This document shows positions 50,016 to 63,400 of a stretch of DNA of 64,000 bases, one piece after another (the first letter of the stretch is position 1; each line of letters opens with the position of its first letter). This DNA comes from Atrina japonica (lineage: Eukaryota; Mollusca; Bivalvia; Pterioida; Pinnidae). Made by a program: the position numbers and the translations under genes. Location of the stretch: assembly GCA_030159075.1 (NCBI GenBank), contig BROG01000650.1, forward strand, positions 354,319 through 418,318. The letters run 5' to 3'. The notes under the pieces are model-generated. The model ran no database searches, had not been told where the DNA came from, and saw only the letters and a program-made list of their open reading frames with translations.

Positions 50016-50931
50016 GTATCTGGTAATTTCGGCACCGAGTAACTTCGGCACTTGTAAGCAAGTATTTTCGGCACTTCCAAAAACATGCATTAAAACTTTA
50101 TTTTTAGGAACTGAAATCCATCATGAGATATTAATTCATTTATTTTAATCAATATTAGTTGCTGATATTACTTGTTTATGTGCACGAAAATACCTGATGC
50201 TAAAAAGCTAAGTGCCGAAGTTACTTATACAAGTGCCGAAATTACTCAGTGACGAAAATAATGGGTAACCCGAATTACCCAAAGGACTTCTATTTACCGA
50301 AAAGACCAAGGATTTACCGAAAAGACCAATAATTAAAGTTACCAAAAAGACCATAATTATCGAATTAAAGTATGTCTATATGGTATAATATCATTATATA
50401 CATGATAATACACAACTTTTGATTTTTAAACCATTGCAAAAAAGAAGTTTTGGATAGTTTGAGTTCCCCCCGACTTTGTATGGCCTCTAGATATTCCTCC
50501 ATTATAACAGGTCCTAATAATTAGAGTACGCTAGAGATCCAGCAATTTAAATATCACAAATTTTACACAATTAAAGTGTAAAACTATAAAATATAGGCAT
50601 AATGCAATAAATGTTATTTAGTCTATATATATCTTCATCATGTTTATATTTACGACTTCACTTCAGTAGAGGCATAAGAGCACTCATTAGCAGACATGTT
50701 GAAAACTAGGCCGGGATATATGAGCAAATTAGATAATAAAAGTACAAAATAATGCAACATTTTGTATATATTTAGTATATTTAGATCTTATCTAACATAA
50801 ATGACTAAATATTATCACTTTTAATGGTCTTATCTGTAACGTTACAGTTTGTGGTCTTTTCGGTAATTCTTTCGTCTTTTCGGTAATTCGGGTTACCGGA
50901 AAATACTTGATGCCGAAATTGCTAAAATTCT
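50016..50931. mobile_element. TIR element (AATTTCGGCA ends) nested in the previous MITE
   Basis: The left end CTGGTAATTTCGGCACC matches in inverse the right end GATGCCGAAATTGCTAA. CTCATTCAAGG to the left and CTCGTTCAAGG to the right are a candidate 11-bp target duplication with one mismatch. Internal GTGCCGAA phrases recur. A third element interrupts it. Confidence 0.7.
50264..50898. mobile_element. TIR element (GGTAACCCGAATTACC ends), innermost of a nest
   Basis: GGTAACCCGAATTACC at the left and GGTAATTCGGGTTACC at the right are perfect 16-base inverses. Both sides continue with ACCGAAAAGACC-type subterminal repeats. GAAAATA flanks both sides at a few bases' distance, a possible target duplication. 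Confidence 0.8.
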
Positions 50932-51471
50932 CGTTCAAGGCAATGCCCTAATTCATATTATTACACGACTGTCGTGTATATAAATTTCATGAATGTTTGC
51001 ACGATGGTCGTATGATCTGACAGGTATATCTATGTAAACGACGGGTATGCGAATAGATTTACTAAATTTGTGCATGGTGGCTGAGACTTCGCTGGAAAAC
51101 TCCAACATATGGATGGTATGCCAGAACCTGATACAGGCAGAGACTGTTTCCCATGCAGATTAGTTTAGATAAAATTGCTTAATAGCAATTAAATTAAAGT
51201 TTAAAATTTGATATGCTATATATTCATTTTCTTACACTGAAATACATATGAGATTACAAATTTGTCATGCTACCTGATGTGATTTCGGCGACAGGACTTA
51301 CTACGATGATCTACGTTGATGAGGTGTCCTTACCTTTTTTCACATCAGCGTAAATAATACGTTTGAAATAAAATTTATCTCATGCCTAACTGTCAAACGC
51401 GCTAATGATTTAGACTAATTTCCATGTACTCTTTTGTGTGTGAAGTTACAATTAGTGTTAAAACAACAGCA

Positions 51472-51483
51472 ATGGATTCCCTG
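51472..51483 (+). CDS. taf1a: TAF1A exon 1 (short, putative)
   Basis: ATGGATTCCCTG followed by the good donor GTGAGT. Phase 0 joins KAICDIL in the next exon. Short coding first exons are common, but this one depends on splice consensus and position only. Confidence 0.55.
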
Positions 51484-54400
51484 GTGAGTTTCTTTTCTTA
51501 AACGTATCACTTTTATCACTTTTTTGTGCCTATTTCCACATTACCAAGTACTCCAAGATTATCGAAATATTTTAGAGTTAAATAATCTAACTAGCAAAAG
51601 AAGTAAAATTTTCAAAATAATAGTGATAAAATTAAACACGTGATTTTCAAAATATTGAAGTGGAGAGTGGCTATAGTAGTATAGACTACTCTATATAGGC
51701 ATTATAGCCATAGGCACAGTATCAGACGGTGCCGGCCCTATCACAATCTGCTATCGGCACGGTCACTGTGCACGGTTATTGCCATAGGCAAATGTGATTT
51801 TCTTGATAGATCCACAAATACATCAGATTATTCCTTAGAAATATTCATTAAGGGGTCCAATGCATCTTTTTTTCTTCACCTGATACTGATAGTGATAGGG
51901 CTCTCAGTCAGTCAGGGATTTTGACGAATGAGGGTGTTTTCAACCTAATACCTTTTTGACCTGAGAATATATGACCTAATAGCTATAGAGAGCACAGCTC
52001 AAACAGCCAATGGCTTTTTCGCAAAGCGAACTTATTAATTAGAAATTACCCAAAATGCAATATTAATACTATACTAGTTTAATACTGTCCCATTTACTTT
52101 CTCCACGAACACCTAAAAATCAACTTCCAGAAACGTTTTACAATGAGGTACTTAACTACTGTTCGAGCAAACATTTCACAGATTAAGTTCATGGTAACTG
52201 CAAATTATGTTGCCCTACTTAGATAGAATAGAATCTTGATAGATATTTTTTTCCCTACATGTATAAATCAAGGAGCAGTGCTCTCTTTCAAGGCATTGTC
52301 TTAGTTCATTTTATAAATTATACATAGGTAAACCTATGGAGAGGGCGAAGGCATTCATCAACAGTTTTTATGTTCAGTTAATCCCTTTGGGGATTCCATC
52401 ATGTTGCCCCCAGCAGGGGGCAACACGACAGAATCCCCAAAGGGATTAATATTAAGTGTTTTTATCATGTAAATGTCCCGGTCATTCACTCATTGTTTTA
52501 AATAGAATATTTAGTGGCTGACTTTTTCCTTGGTGCTAAAACTTAACTAGAATCTATGTGGTATTTATTAGTCATGAATTAAATGCACAAACATGTTTTT
52601 ATGCTATATATTTTTCTCTATCCCAGTGTATCCATCATTTCGTGCAGTTCACATTACCAGAATAATGGAGGTGCTTCGTGGTCGGGTTCGATATACAACC
52701 CTAGTCGTTTTGGCCTAGTCTCGGTCTACAAAACATTTTTTAGTGTGGTAGTTTATTAATTCATTTGCAATGTGCTTTTAAGTAATGACTTTGCATTTCC
52801 GACATTTTGTTTATGTCACACGCAAATTCACAATGTGAGCAAAATTTTTACCATTAATAGTACCGGTCCCCGGATGTAGTAGGAATGAAAAATATGAGCT
52901 TCTCTACATATATGAGGGCTTCGCCCTCTATTAATTCAGGCAAAGCCTTGAAAGTGAGTGCAGCTCAGTCATGTTTGTACAATTTTGAAAATAAAACTTC
53001 TTGAAATGCCCATGTACATCTGACATAGATACATATATCTCAAAACATGACTAAAATCAGATGTACCGGTACATTGTATATATGTCACTGCTGCGAAGAA
53101 GAAATAAAATGTGTTGATAAATAAACCAAAAATCTGCACCTTATTTGACATTTCTTTCCACATGATTTGTACATAAATACAAGTACTCACATTTCAACAT
53201 GGCATCATGAAATATTGAAAAGAGTAGGAACAGGCTTACCTTGCATTCAGAAAAAAGTGAACCAAAAACTTAGCCAGTCAAGATATTTGTTTCATTAGCC
53301 AATTAAAACTTGTATTTATTCACCCACTCGCTCTCATTGAATATGAGTGTGATATGAAATACAGTCGGTAATTAACTTCTTTCATGCATTTTTCCTGCAT
53401 GTGTCACATTTGTTGGTAATGTCATGGTGAAGCATGTTGAAGAAACGATCAATCTGTAATTCTAATGGATGTGGAATGAAATATTTCACAATTCAATTTC
53501 TGGAACCTATATAATTGCCACCAGTTTAGAGGAGCATACATGTAGTATTACCCTGGGTCATGGTGAAATGGGCTGAAACCTATGATTTTATGTCCTGCTA
53601 CCTATCTGTCCACTTCGTGCCTAGTGGCACATAAGGCCTCCACAGATTTCCTCCACCCATCTCTCATTCTCTGTCCACAGCCGCAGTCCTAGCCTCTCCC
53701 CATGATAACCACCCTGCATTTGACCTCTCTCTTTCTACCATTCACTTCCATGTTGTCTTTGGTTTTCCTCTTTTCTTTTTCCCTTCTGGTGCCCATATTA
53801 ATGTCTTTCTGAATGTGACCAATAAATTTCCATCTTCCTCTTGAGACTTGATCTCTGTACTACATGTAATTGGCCTCATGGATCCTCTTTCTAGTAGCGC
53901 TACTGTTGTTATCCTTTCCTGCCATCTGATCTTTAGTATTTTCCTTAAACTATTGTTCTGGAAAACATCTGTTTTTCTTTTTTTCCCTTTGTTCATTTAT
54001 CACATTTCACATCCATACATAAAGACTGGTATCATGAGTGTTTTTGTATAATCTTATCTTGTTTTTTCTGCTGATGCTTATTTGAGCTCCAGATCTTTTT
54101 GAGTCTTAAAAATGTTGTTCGTGCCTTTGCAATACGCCCTCTCATATCTTCCATTCCTCCTCCTTGCTTGGAAATCGAGATACACAGAAGTGTCTGCATC
54201 ATCAATGACATTATCATCTATTTTGACTGGTTGTTGTTGAGTTGGATTTATCCTCATGATCTTACTTTTGGATGTATCGATCTTCGATCCACCTCTTTTT
54301 GAAGTTTCTTGTAGTCTATCTGTTTTCTCCTGTATCATGTGTTAATGTTGTCTACATGAACTAATCAAGAAGAGCAATATCATCTGCAAAGTCTACATGT

Positions 54401-57400
54401 AGGTCGGCAAGCTTGTTGTTGAATTTCCATCTTAATCCTGTGTCACCTTCTCTCACTATTCTTCTCATAGCCGTGTCGATTGTCACTAGAAACAGGAAGC
54501 CAGACATGTTACTACCCTGTTTCACTCCTAAAACAATTGTGTATATATATAGACCAGTAAAAACATTTCTTTGACCAGTGAAATTCCTTTATTCACTGGT
54601 CCGATTGACCAGTAATTTTTTGGTTTATTTCAAAATGTCTGCAATGGTGGTTAGGCAAAATCAAGAGGATTTTGAAATATGCAATGTTTACTTAATTACT
54701 TTATACTACAGTGGTACATGTATCTGTTGTTAGGTACCACCCTATCTGCCACTGAAATGTGGTCTCTCTAGACAGGTGGTCTCACATGTACAAAAGAGAT
54801 TTTATTTACAGATATATTTTAAACTGAGTGAGTTTCAAAATATGCTCTCAAAAGACATGTGGTCTTTCATGACAGTGGTCTCTGGAGACAGGTTCTACTG
54901 TACATGGAAATAAAGAAATTGTTATTTTACCATTGAGTCACCACAAGTAGAAATCTTTTACATTGTACATGTTGTTTAGATAAAATGTTGTAATATTTTA
55001 TTGTAATAACTAATATCGATGTATTTGTATATTTACAGAAGGCAATATGTGACATACTTTATAGTACAACGGGGAATGATGCAGAAGAAAAAACTTCACA
55101 TGCAGTGGATTGGTTCAATGAACTAGCACAAACATTTTTGTCAAGTAAACAGCCAATTGCTAATTCTGATTTAAAATCCGCATGTTGACATGTATTCAAT
55201 CAGTACCTGCCATTTGGTGATTCTACATGTATATATATATATATATATATACGTTGCAGGAGTCAAATTTAGCATTTCTGTCTCACTGGTCAAGTGGACA
55301 AGTTGGAAACAAATTTTACTAGTCCTACAACAAATTTACTAGTCCCAAAGTGATCACTTCAAAGAAGTAAGATTAAGAATGCATCAATTTTTAAAAGGTT
55401 TTCAGTGTTCTAGGATTCCCATTTCCCAGCACCCGTTGCAAGTCAATATTTGAAATGGGAAAGTCAATTTTCAAACTCGTATTACCCATGGGCAAATTAA
55501 ACAAATAATTACACTGCAAGGATATTTTTTTTATTACTGATTGTAAATTTGTTTTTCTTATATATATTGGTGCATGTAGCAATAGGTCCCTCTGAATATT
55601 ATGAATGCATTTTACATTTTGTATTTGTAATCAGGAATTCTCCACCCTTTCGATAGGGGCCGAAATAAGGCCCAATTCCCAATGCAAAATATTGACATAT
55701 TTTTCCCTGTTTGGAGTCAAAATTTCCCAGTTTAAGTCAAATGACAATGAACTTGAAGAGACTCCTGTATTTCCAAATAGATTTGGCTATTTTTAGATAC
55801 AATACAGTGAAATTTGTATATAACGACCTTCTTAGGGACACAAGAAAACCGGTCTTTATGGGGAGGTGGTCTTTCTGTAGAGGTTGATTTGTACGCAAAT
55901 GCTACTTTTTGGGACAATAAAACAAAAACAAAAACAGGTGGTCTTTATACACAGGTGGTCACTAGAGCAGGTTTACTGTATAATAAATTCCCTATTAAAA
56001 AGGTCCATTCCCAAAAGAATGTGGAAAATCCCTAGTAAGGTACAGGTACAGGTAGATCATATTGCAACAAGTTAATATGCATCTACCTAACATGGTGTTA
56101 TGTCATTCTAGGAAATCAAATTAGAAATTATTAACATACAATTTAGTTAATGTAAGCATACATGTATCTCGCCATTTTTGTAATAACCAATGAAATCTTA
56201 ATATCTTAGGATATCATAAGGATGGATGTGTTTCCACTCTGTATCCCTTACATGTACAAATGATTGAAAGTAAAGTTATTTTGAATTTATAAAAAATTAC
56301 AGATGTATACAGAATATACAACATCTGTAGAATAAGTGATGCATACTTATACATGAATCATCATCATCCCTTTTAACACTACTATAATTCATACATGTGT
56401 AATCAATTGGTCTAAGACAATAAAAAACATGTACAGTAAAACCTGCTATAGTGGCCACCTCTATATAAGGATCACCTGTTTATAAAGGCCAGTTTTTTTC
56501 AAGTCCCTTGACTGTATACTTCAACTGAATTTAACCTGTGTATAAGGGTCACTGCACATAAGGGTCAATATTTTCTGGTCCCTTGGGTGGCCCCTATATA
56601 CAGGTTTAACTGTATACTGGTTAGATACTTTGGGGTGGAAGGTTTAGTCGATTTCAACAGCTTTTTAAAATTTACATAATTCAACTAAATGTACAACATA
56701 AAGATTTACATTTCCCGCAGCAGTCTTCTGTGGAGTCGGCGTTAATCTAGACAGAGTTTACATCTGCTATAATGGAAGTTCCTCATATGACGTCACACAA
56801 TGATGTATCCTCATTCATAACATGACGTCACACCAAGATGTACTAATCAGATATATTCCATACTTTACTTGCCTGCCTTGAGCTCTGCTGTACCATCAAG
56901 ATAAAATTGATAACATTTCAGGCAGAATATTTGATACTTGTAATTTTGTTTTTCAATATGAAAAGAAATGAACGATTGTCAGAGTGAATTTATTGTCAGT
57001 ATGCATGCTATTTGGGTGACAGGTAAATATTCATGCCATCCTATATATTTGTTAGATAACTATTCTGATTTTTATTTTACAGATGATCCTTTGTACCCCA
57101 AGGAGGTTAAGGGAACCCTAGTTATACCGCGATTACTACAATTACTGAGACAGTGTCTGCTCACACAAAGAGACAACTCAACGGCAGCCATATTGAACAA
57201 CATTAGTTCTGTTCCGCATAAATTACCTAACGTCTTATGGAAGGTATCTCTTACTATATATATTGATATATACATGTCAACGATACATTAAACTTTACTA
57301 ATAGGTTTTATATATCGTTGGTACTGTATACATGCAGTGTTCAAGCTCGAAGCTTTTAACAGGATACCTTGTCCCACCCTGCCCTTTTTACAAGTCAATT

Positions 57401-60400
57401 TTCGTTAATTAGATCAATGCATTATTGTTGTGCACCAGCCCCAAGTTATGATGGACATGATGCAAGTTCTTATTTTTATGGAAGTTAAAGAAGTACTCCT
57501 TTGTATGAGAAAACTCTGCCCTAAAAAATTCTATCTTGAACAACTTGCATCAAAGTTATAATAAAAGAAATATTTTATGTGTAGTGGTACTGCAGATTGG
57601 TAAGATAATCCAGCTAGTATTCGTAAGGTCCTGGCTTCCATTCCTGGTCTGGTCGCATATTTTTCCCCACCTGCCACATTTGGTGCTCAACTTAATAATT
57701 ATTTGATAACCCACTGTGGTGAGTTATAAGTCTCGTGGACCATTGGGGTCAGAAAACTTGTTATGGGGGAAGAATGTAACTGTGCCTCATGTCCCACATG
57801 AGATGAAGAGCATAGCTTAATATAGCAGTGCCACAGGTGTTGGCCCTGATAGCACACTTGGTAAGAGCATCCATCTAGTAATCAGGAGGTTCTGGGTTTG
57901 ATTCCTGACATGGCCACACATTTTTTTTCCCACATGATATTTTGACAGAACTGTTCAAGACTTGAGTGTAGAATATTGCCAGATATTGTAGAGTACATGC
58001 AAATGGAATCTAAATTATTTATGAATATGTTGTTGTTTTTGTAACGGATAAATTGGTATTTCTTTTTAAATTAATCTTTAAATTATTTTAAAAAGTCCTT
58101 GAATAAACCTTCAAATTTTATTGTGAAAAATGCACGACTCCAAGCCTGTTTAAAGAATTTGCAACAAATTATGCAAATTGATAAATAGCCATTTTGTTCC
58201 GAGTGTTATGAAGAATTTATATGTTATCAAGAGCATAGTGATCCCATAGTTTGACCACTTTGCAGATGACACACAAATGTTGTTTTATCTTGAAGGGGCA
58301 TTGCCATACAAATGTAGCTGTGTTTACCAAAATATCTTTTTTTTTATTTTTTTCTATTTTAACTACTTGAATTTGGTGTGCAATAACAAATAAGAGTTAT
58401 ATACAGGCATAACAAGTCTTATATTTTTAATTATGTCCCTTAGGGTACCAAGGTTTAATTGAAAGATGACAACTACTATATAAATTGGTCGTGAGGCAGC
58501 TGATTGGAAATTTTGTAATTCTGAGAATTCTGATGATGTAATCAGATACAGACACCATTTTATGTTGTGATTACTTTTAATGGGACATAATTAATGTTTA
58601 CAAAAAAATAATTCGATTTGTTTTCAATTTTCACTGCTTATACTTGATGTACAATAACAAATATGAGATATACACCGGCATAAAAAACTTATATTCCTAT
58701 ATATTTTGTGAAAATAAGGTCAGGTTCAGTGTAACATTCATATACAAATAGTAAGGTTGAGTTAATCAATTGCAATTGAAAAAAGTGCCAAACCTGGGTT
58801 TCTCAAGCAATTTTCACAAAATATATAGGAATTTAAGAATTTTTATGCCTGTGTATATCTCTTTTTTGTCACTGAATATCAATCTAAGTAGATAAAAAGG
58901 GAGGGAATGAAAAAAAAAACAGCTAATGCCCCTTTAAATTTTTCTTTTCAGACTAGCATGGAACTTTTGTATAGAAATCCAGACAATAGTAGATTAGTAG
59001 ATCAAATTGTCAAGTAAGTTTAATCAGTTTCTTTCTAAACTCCTTTGATCATCTACCAGTTTTCTAATTCAAAATTATCTGGCGTCTGTTTGGTTGGTTA
59101 TCCTCCTGTTTGTTTAAACTTTAAACAGTTATTCTTCTAAAAAATTTGATACATCATTCATACATACAGGTGACTCTCGATGGCTCGAACGTCAAAACCT
59201 TGAAGTTCTCGAAACCTCAAAGTTTTGTACAAGTCCCGATTTTTTCCTTCATAAATTAAGTAAATTAATTCTCGATCTCTCGAACGTCGAAACCTCAAAG
59301 TTCTTGAAACCTCAAAGTCAATTTGAAGTCCCAATTTATATATTCCTTTATATTTAACTCTCGAAACCTCGAAGTTCGAGTAATTACCTGTGAATTGATT
59401 AAAAGTCAATGCCGTAAGCTAGAACAACACCGGATCCTTACCTGTATGATTAAACAATATATTTTTGATAACCGAGTGACAAGTAGTCCCTGACCTAATC
59501 GAGTAGTGATTGACAGGATTGTTAATTACTTAAAAGCTATCAAAAGAGAAGAATTGTGTAAAGTTGCATCCTAGACTATGATGTTGAGTACAAGTGTCGC
59601 AACCAGGTGGTAGTTTAACTTTTAGATCAAGTGGTACTGTAGATTACTGAAGCAGTAGTGAATGCTACGGCAACATTATATACCTTATATGTCGACAGTA
59701 GTGTTTATCCAAATTGGATAATGTAATTACACAGTTTTTTGTCTTTGAGAATTAGGTACGGGGATTGTTTATGACAAAATTCATACGAATTACGAAAACA
59801 AAATCCCTTGTTTTGTGTAGTATTAAAAATCTATATCAGTCGAAATGTCCATTTCCCGAAGTCTCGAACTCTTGAAACCTTGAAGTTTTTTGGTGGTCCC
59901 AAAGGACTTTGAGGTATCAAGAGTCACCTGTATTTATATTTCCCACATGTACAGCAGTCTCCCATTAAGTCGGTGTTTACCTTGACAGCATTATCGGCTA
60001 CATACGCAGTTCCTTATATTACGTCACACAAAGATGCATCCTTGTTCATAACATGACATGGCACCAAGATATATACTTGTATATATGTATATATATTTAT
60101 ATCAGATATACTCTTAACTTTCCTCGTCTACATGTACCTTGAAATTTGCTGTTTTATCAATATGAGACCAAGTAGTGAATGCTGTTCTATTTATCTGTCA
60201 CCCAAACAACATCCATATTGACAAAACTGTATACTTGTATGTTGAGTCAGTCTTCCTGATCGCATTATGGCCATTTTGGGGGTCATTTGTGAATAAGAAC
60301 ACATTTTATTATTTTCATAAAATGATTATCTTCACCTTCCATTCATATCAATCTTAAAATTTAGATTATCTTGAGATTTGATTCTTTATCATTCTGGTTT

Positions 60401-63400
60401 TGAATGTTTGTGTCATTGTATTACAGCCAGTTTAAGTGGTTGGCAGAATTGAATGCCAAAGAGGTTGTGCTGGAATACATCATGTTTTTACTAGATGTTG
60501 GAAGAACAGAGGATGCACGGCAAGCTTTCCAGGTACAGTAAATTAGGATATTTTGGCGTCGCTAAAATTTGGCCACTTTGATCATAAAATAAAGGGTTAC
60601 TTTATGGTCAGGTAAATTTGACCATCTATGTTTAAACCATGTCTTTATTTGGTCTGCCATTTTGTCATGTTTAACATTCCAGGTGTTTAAAATATCAAAA
60701 TATTTTAAAAAGTGCCAGTAGAATAGTTAGAATTGATGCGTCCCATGGTTCTTAATTAAGATTAACGTCCACACAGTGTTACATGTATTTTAAATAACCC
60801 TTGTTTGTTAATCTATAAAACACTCAAATAATATACCGGTAGAAACATTGTGTACATATTTTGGACAGTTTAATTTTGGCCATTTTGATAGGATGGTTAA
60901 ATTGGCCAAAATTAAACAATGGCCAAAATATCCAAATTTACAGTAAATCCAATATATTTTTTGTTATCTTTGTTTTCACACATTTTATCTTTATTATAAT
61001 ATTTACCTTATAAAATATATTTCTTTGTTTGAGGTGTGCAATATTACTGGTATACCAGTATATTGCAATATTTTTAAAGATGACAATATATCGCGATATG
61101 AAAATTAAATACTGGTATATCACAATATTTAATACTTTTATCAATTAAGTGGACGAATCTTGGAATTTTGTCCACACAACTTGGAGGATTTTGTTTATAG
61201 GACATCCAGAATGAGTTGCAAAATACTGCACACACAACCAAGCCTGTGTTCCAAAGGCACTTATGTGTCATTATTACAATCGGGATGTCGCATGATACCA
61301 GTGCCTGTGCTGCTTTCACTAGGGCACAAATTTTAGTCTGTTTATTTCCTTGAATGTCCATTCTGGTTTCTTTTGTTTTCAAAAGCTATTTCCAATGCAA
61401 TTCCAAAATAGCTGAGAAAGTAAAATTACTTTTAGTATTTTATTTGTAATCAAAAAGAGAAATCTTTACCTCACATCATTTTGCTTTCAGTTTATAAAAT
61501 GGTTTTCTGGAAAGAGTAAGTTCTAAAACCAATACCGGTCCTGACTTGCACTTGAATTATCATTTTAGTGAGAAAAAACTCAATAACTTGTTAATTATAA
61601 TCACAAAAACACAGATTTCTTAAGTTCTTTATCTTTATTTAAGTTTGACAATGTATTGTAATATATTGCAATATTGTCATAAATATTGCAATATCATTTC
61701 AGCTGGCAATACCCAACTCTATTCTTTATTATCTTCTTAATTTTTCAATTACCATTTTGAAAGACACAGTGATACCAATGAAGTATGGAAGTTTGAATTA
61801 TTTTATATAAAATTTTCGCTCCTATTTAATTTTTTGCCATTTACCCCTGAGATGAGAGGGCTGATTTAAAATAAAGGCAATAATTAATAAAATATCAAGC
61901 TGAATAATTGAACTATGGACATTCATGATATTCATAAGATTTTGGTGATTTAATGCAAATTTAAGACCAGATGAATAAATCTTCAGCCATAAAAGAGAAA
62001 AAATAAGTAATATTATTATTATCATTTTTTAAAATTTTTTTTTTGCTTTTTTGAGACAGAAAATTTGATTAACTGGTCCTACATAAAATAGGATATTATA
62101 AGACATTATGTTCTGATTTTCAGCTATGTGAAATTTTCAATAAAATCTGCCTACTCCTGCTGTCAAGAATAATTTTATAGCTCTTTACCATTTATTCACA
62201 AAATATTCTGTTATGTAGTATTTCTATATGTTCTACAATTTGGTAACTTTCAGGAATTGCCAAAAACGTGCAAAAGACTAGGCTGGGAGTCAGAAGACAG
62301 AAATTCTCAATATATTCACATATTGTTCAAAGCTTACCATGGATTAGTTTGGTATGTGGAATGGTTAGCTAGAAAAGAGAAATCTTTTGGGCAAAATTCC
62401 AGTACTGATGGTAAGTCTGATTGAGTATATATAAAAAATAAACATGACAGGGGCATGAAATGATTGTGTAATCTGTCATGCCTAGCCATATTCTATTGTT
62501 CTATCTAGAATTTTTTTTTTTGATTAATCTTTAAGATTTTTGAAGAAAAAAAAAATTTATATACTTCAATAGACTGTTGTATTACAGTCAAAATTGTCTT
62601 AAATAGTATCTCAAAGGAGCAGGCAAAATTGGTCATTATAAATAGATGGCCTTTATAAATAGGTTTATTCAAAGGATTTTTCTTTCAATTACTGTGAATC
62701 CTGAAATTTTCATGGGACTTTATTTTCGCAATACACAAGGTTCTAAATTTATTCACAAGATATTATTTTTGTAATTTTGTATGCCCATTTCATCATACTA
62801 TTATCATACTTCATTTCGCAATAATTTTATTTTCCTGACCAAGAGTTCTTGTGAAATTATGCGTAAATGAAATTCCCGCGAATAAAACCAGATGTACAGT
62901 AATGGAAATAATTTTGTGATGGGAAAAAATAATATACAGTCAAACTTGTCTATAAAGGCCACTTAAGGGAACAGGCACAAATAGTCATTATAGACAGGTG
63001 GCCTTTATAAATAGGTTTATTCATTATACAAAAGTTAACAAAGATTTATGTTTGAATGGCCTTTAAAGGCAGGTGCTTAAACTGTAATACAGAGGTGGCC
63101 TGTAATGCAAGTTTGACTGTATAAACTTTTATGACTCTGACTGATTGATCACTTTTTAAAGTGGTACAGTAGCTACTTCAGTCCTTTCAACTGAAGTGGA
63201 CATGAAATGCAATGTAAGTCATCAGTTACTTGTACTTTCCCTTCTATCAAAAAAAAAAAAATTAATTTCCATCTACACTCAAAGTTCAGCAATTTTTTCA
63301 GTTATATGGTGGCAGTCAGTTTTTAATGGTGGAGGAGAGAACCTGGTTACAATGTACCCGGGAAGAGACCACCGGCCTTCTGCAAGTAAACTGGCAAAAT

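Larger units (their letters stand above)
49650..50965. mobile_element. GCAGCTC MITE carrying a nested element
   Basis: It starts AGAGTGCAGCTCGAACAGCC and aligns along its length with 51985-52310 up to GCGCTCTCATTCAAGG. Another element (about 50016-50931) interrupts it, and it resumes with CTCGTTCAAGGCAATGCCCT. Confidence 0.75.
51484..55038 (+). other. Intron 1 of TAF1A
   Basis: Holds a GCAGCTC MITE (51985-52310), a foldback hairpin (52378-52449), another MITE start near 52940, a dead LINE on the opposite strand (53590-54535) and a TACAGT-family MITE (54707-54902). Confidence 0.6.
55145..57082 (+). other. Intron 2 of TAF1A
   Basis: Holds a short TA tract (about 55229-55251) and two TACAGT-family MITEs (55803-55980 and 56432-56614). 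Frames at 55391-55582, 55605-55796 and 55732-56075 are unsupported. Confidence 0.7.
57244..58951 (+). other. Intron 3 of TAF1A
   Basis: Two tRNA-like SINE heads (57594-57668 and 57842-57925) and a long palindromic MITE (58293-58936) that reaches to 15 bases before exon 4. Confidence 0.75.

Noticed and set aside
55145..55188. Extension of TAF1A exon 2 to the stop at 55186
   Set aside because: Would end the protein at about 50 residues. The GTAAAC donor at 55145 gives the phase needed for the well-matching exon 3.
57842..57915. Possible tRNA gene
   Set aside because: Partial cloverleaf only, with a decayed sister copy 250 bp upstream; better explained as a SINE head.
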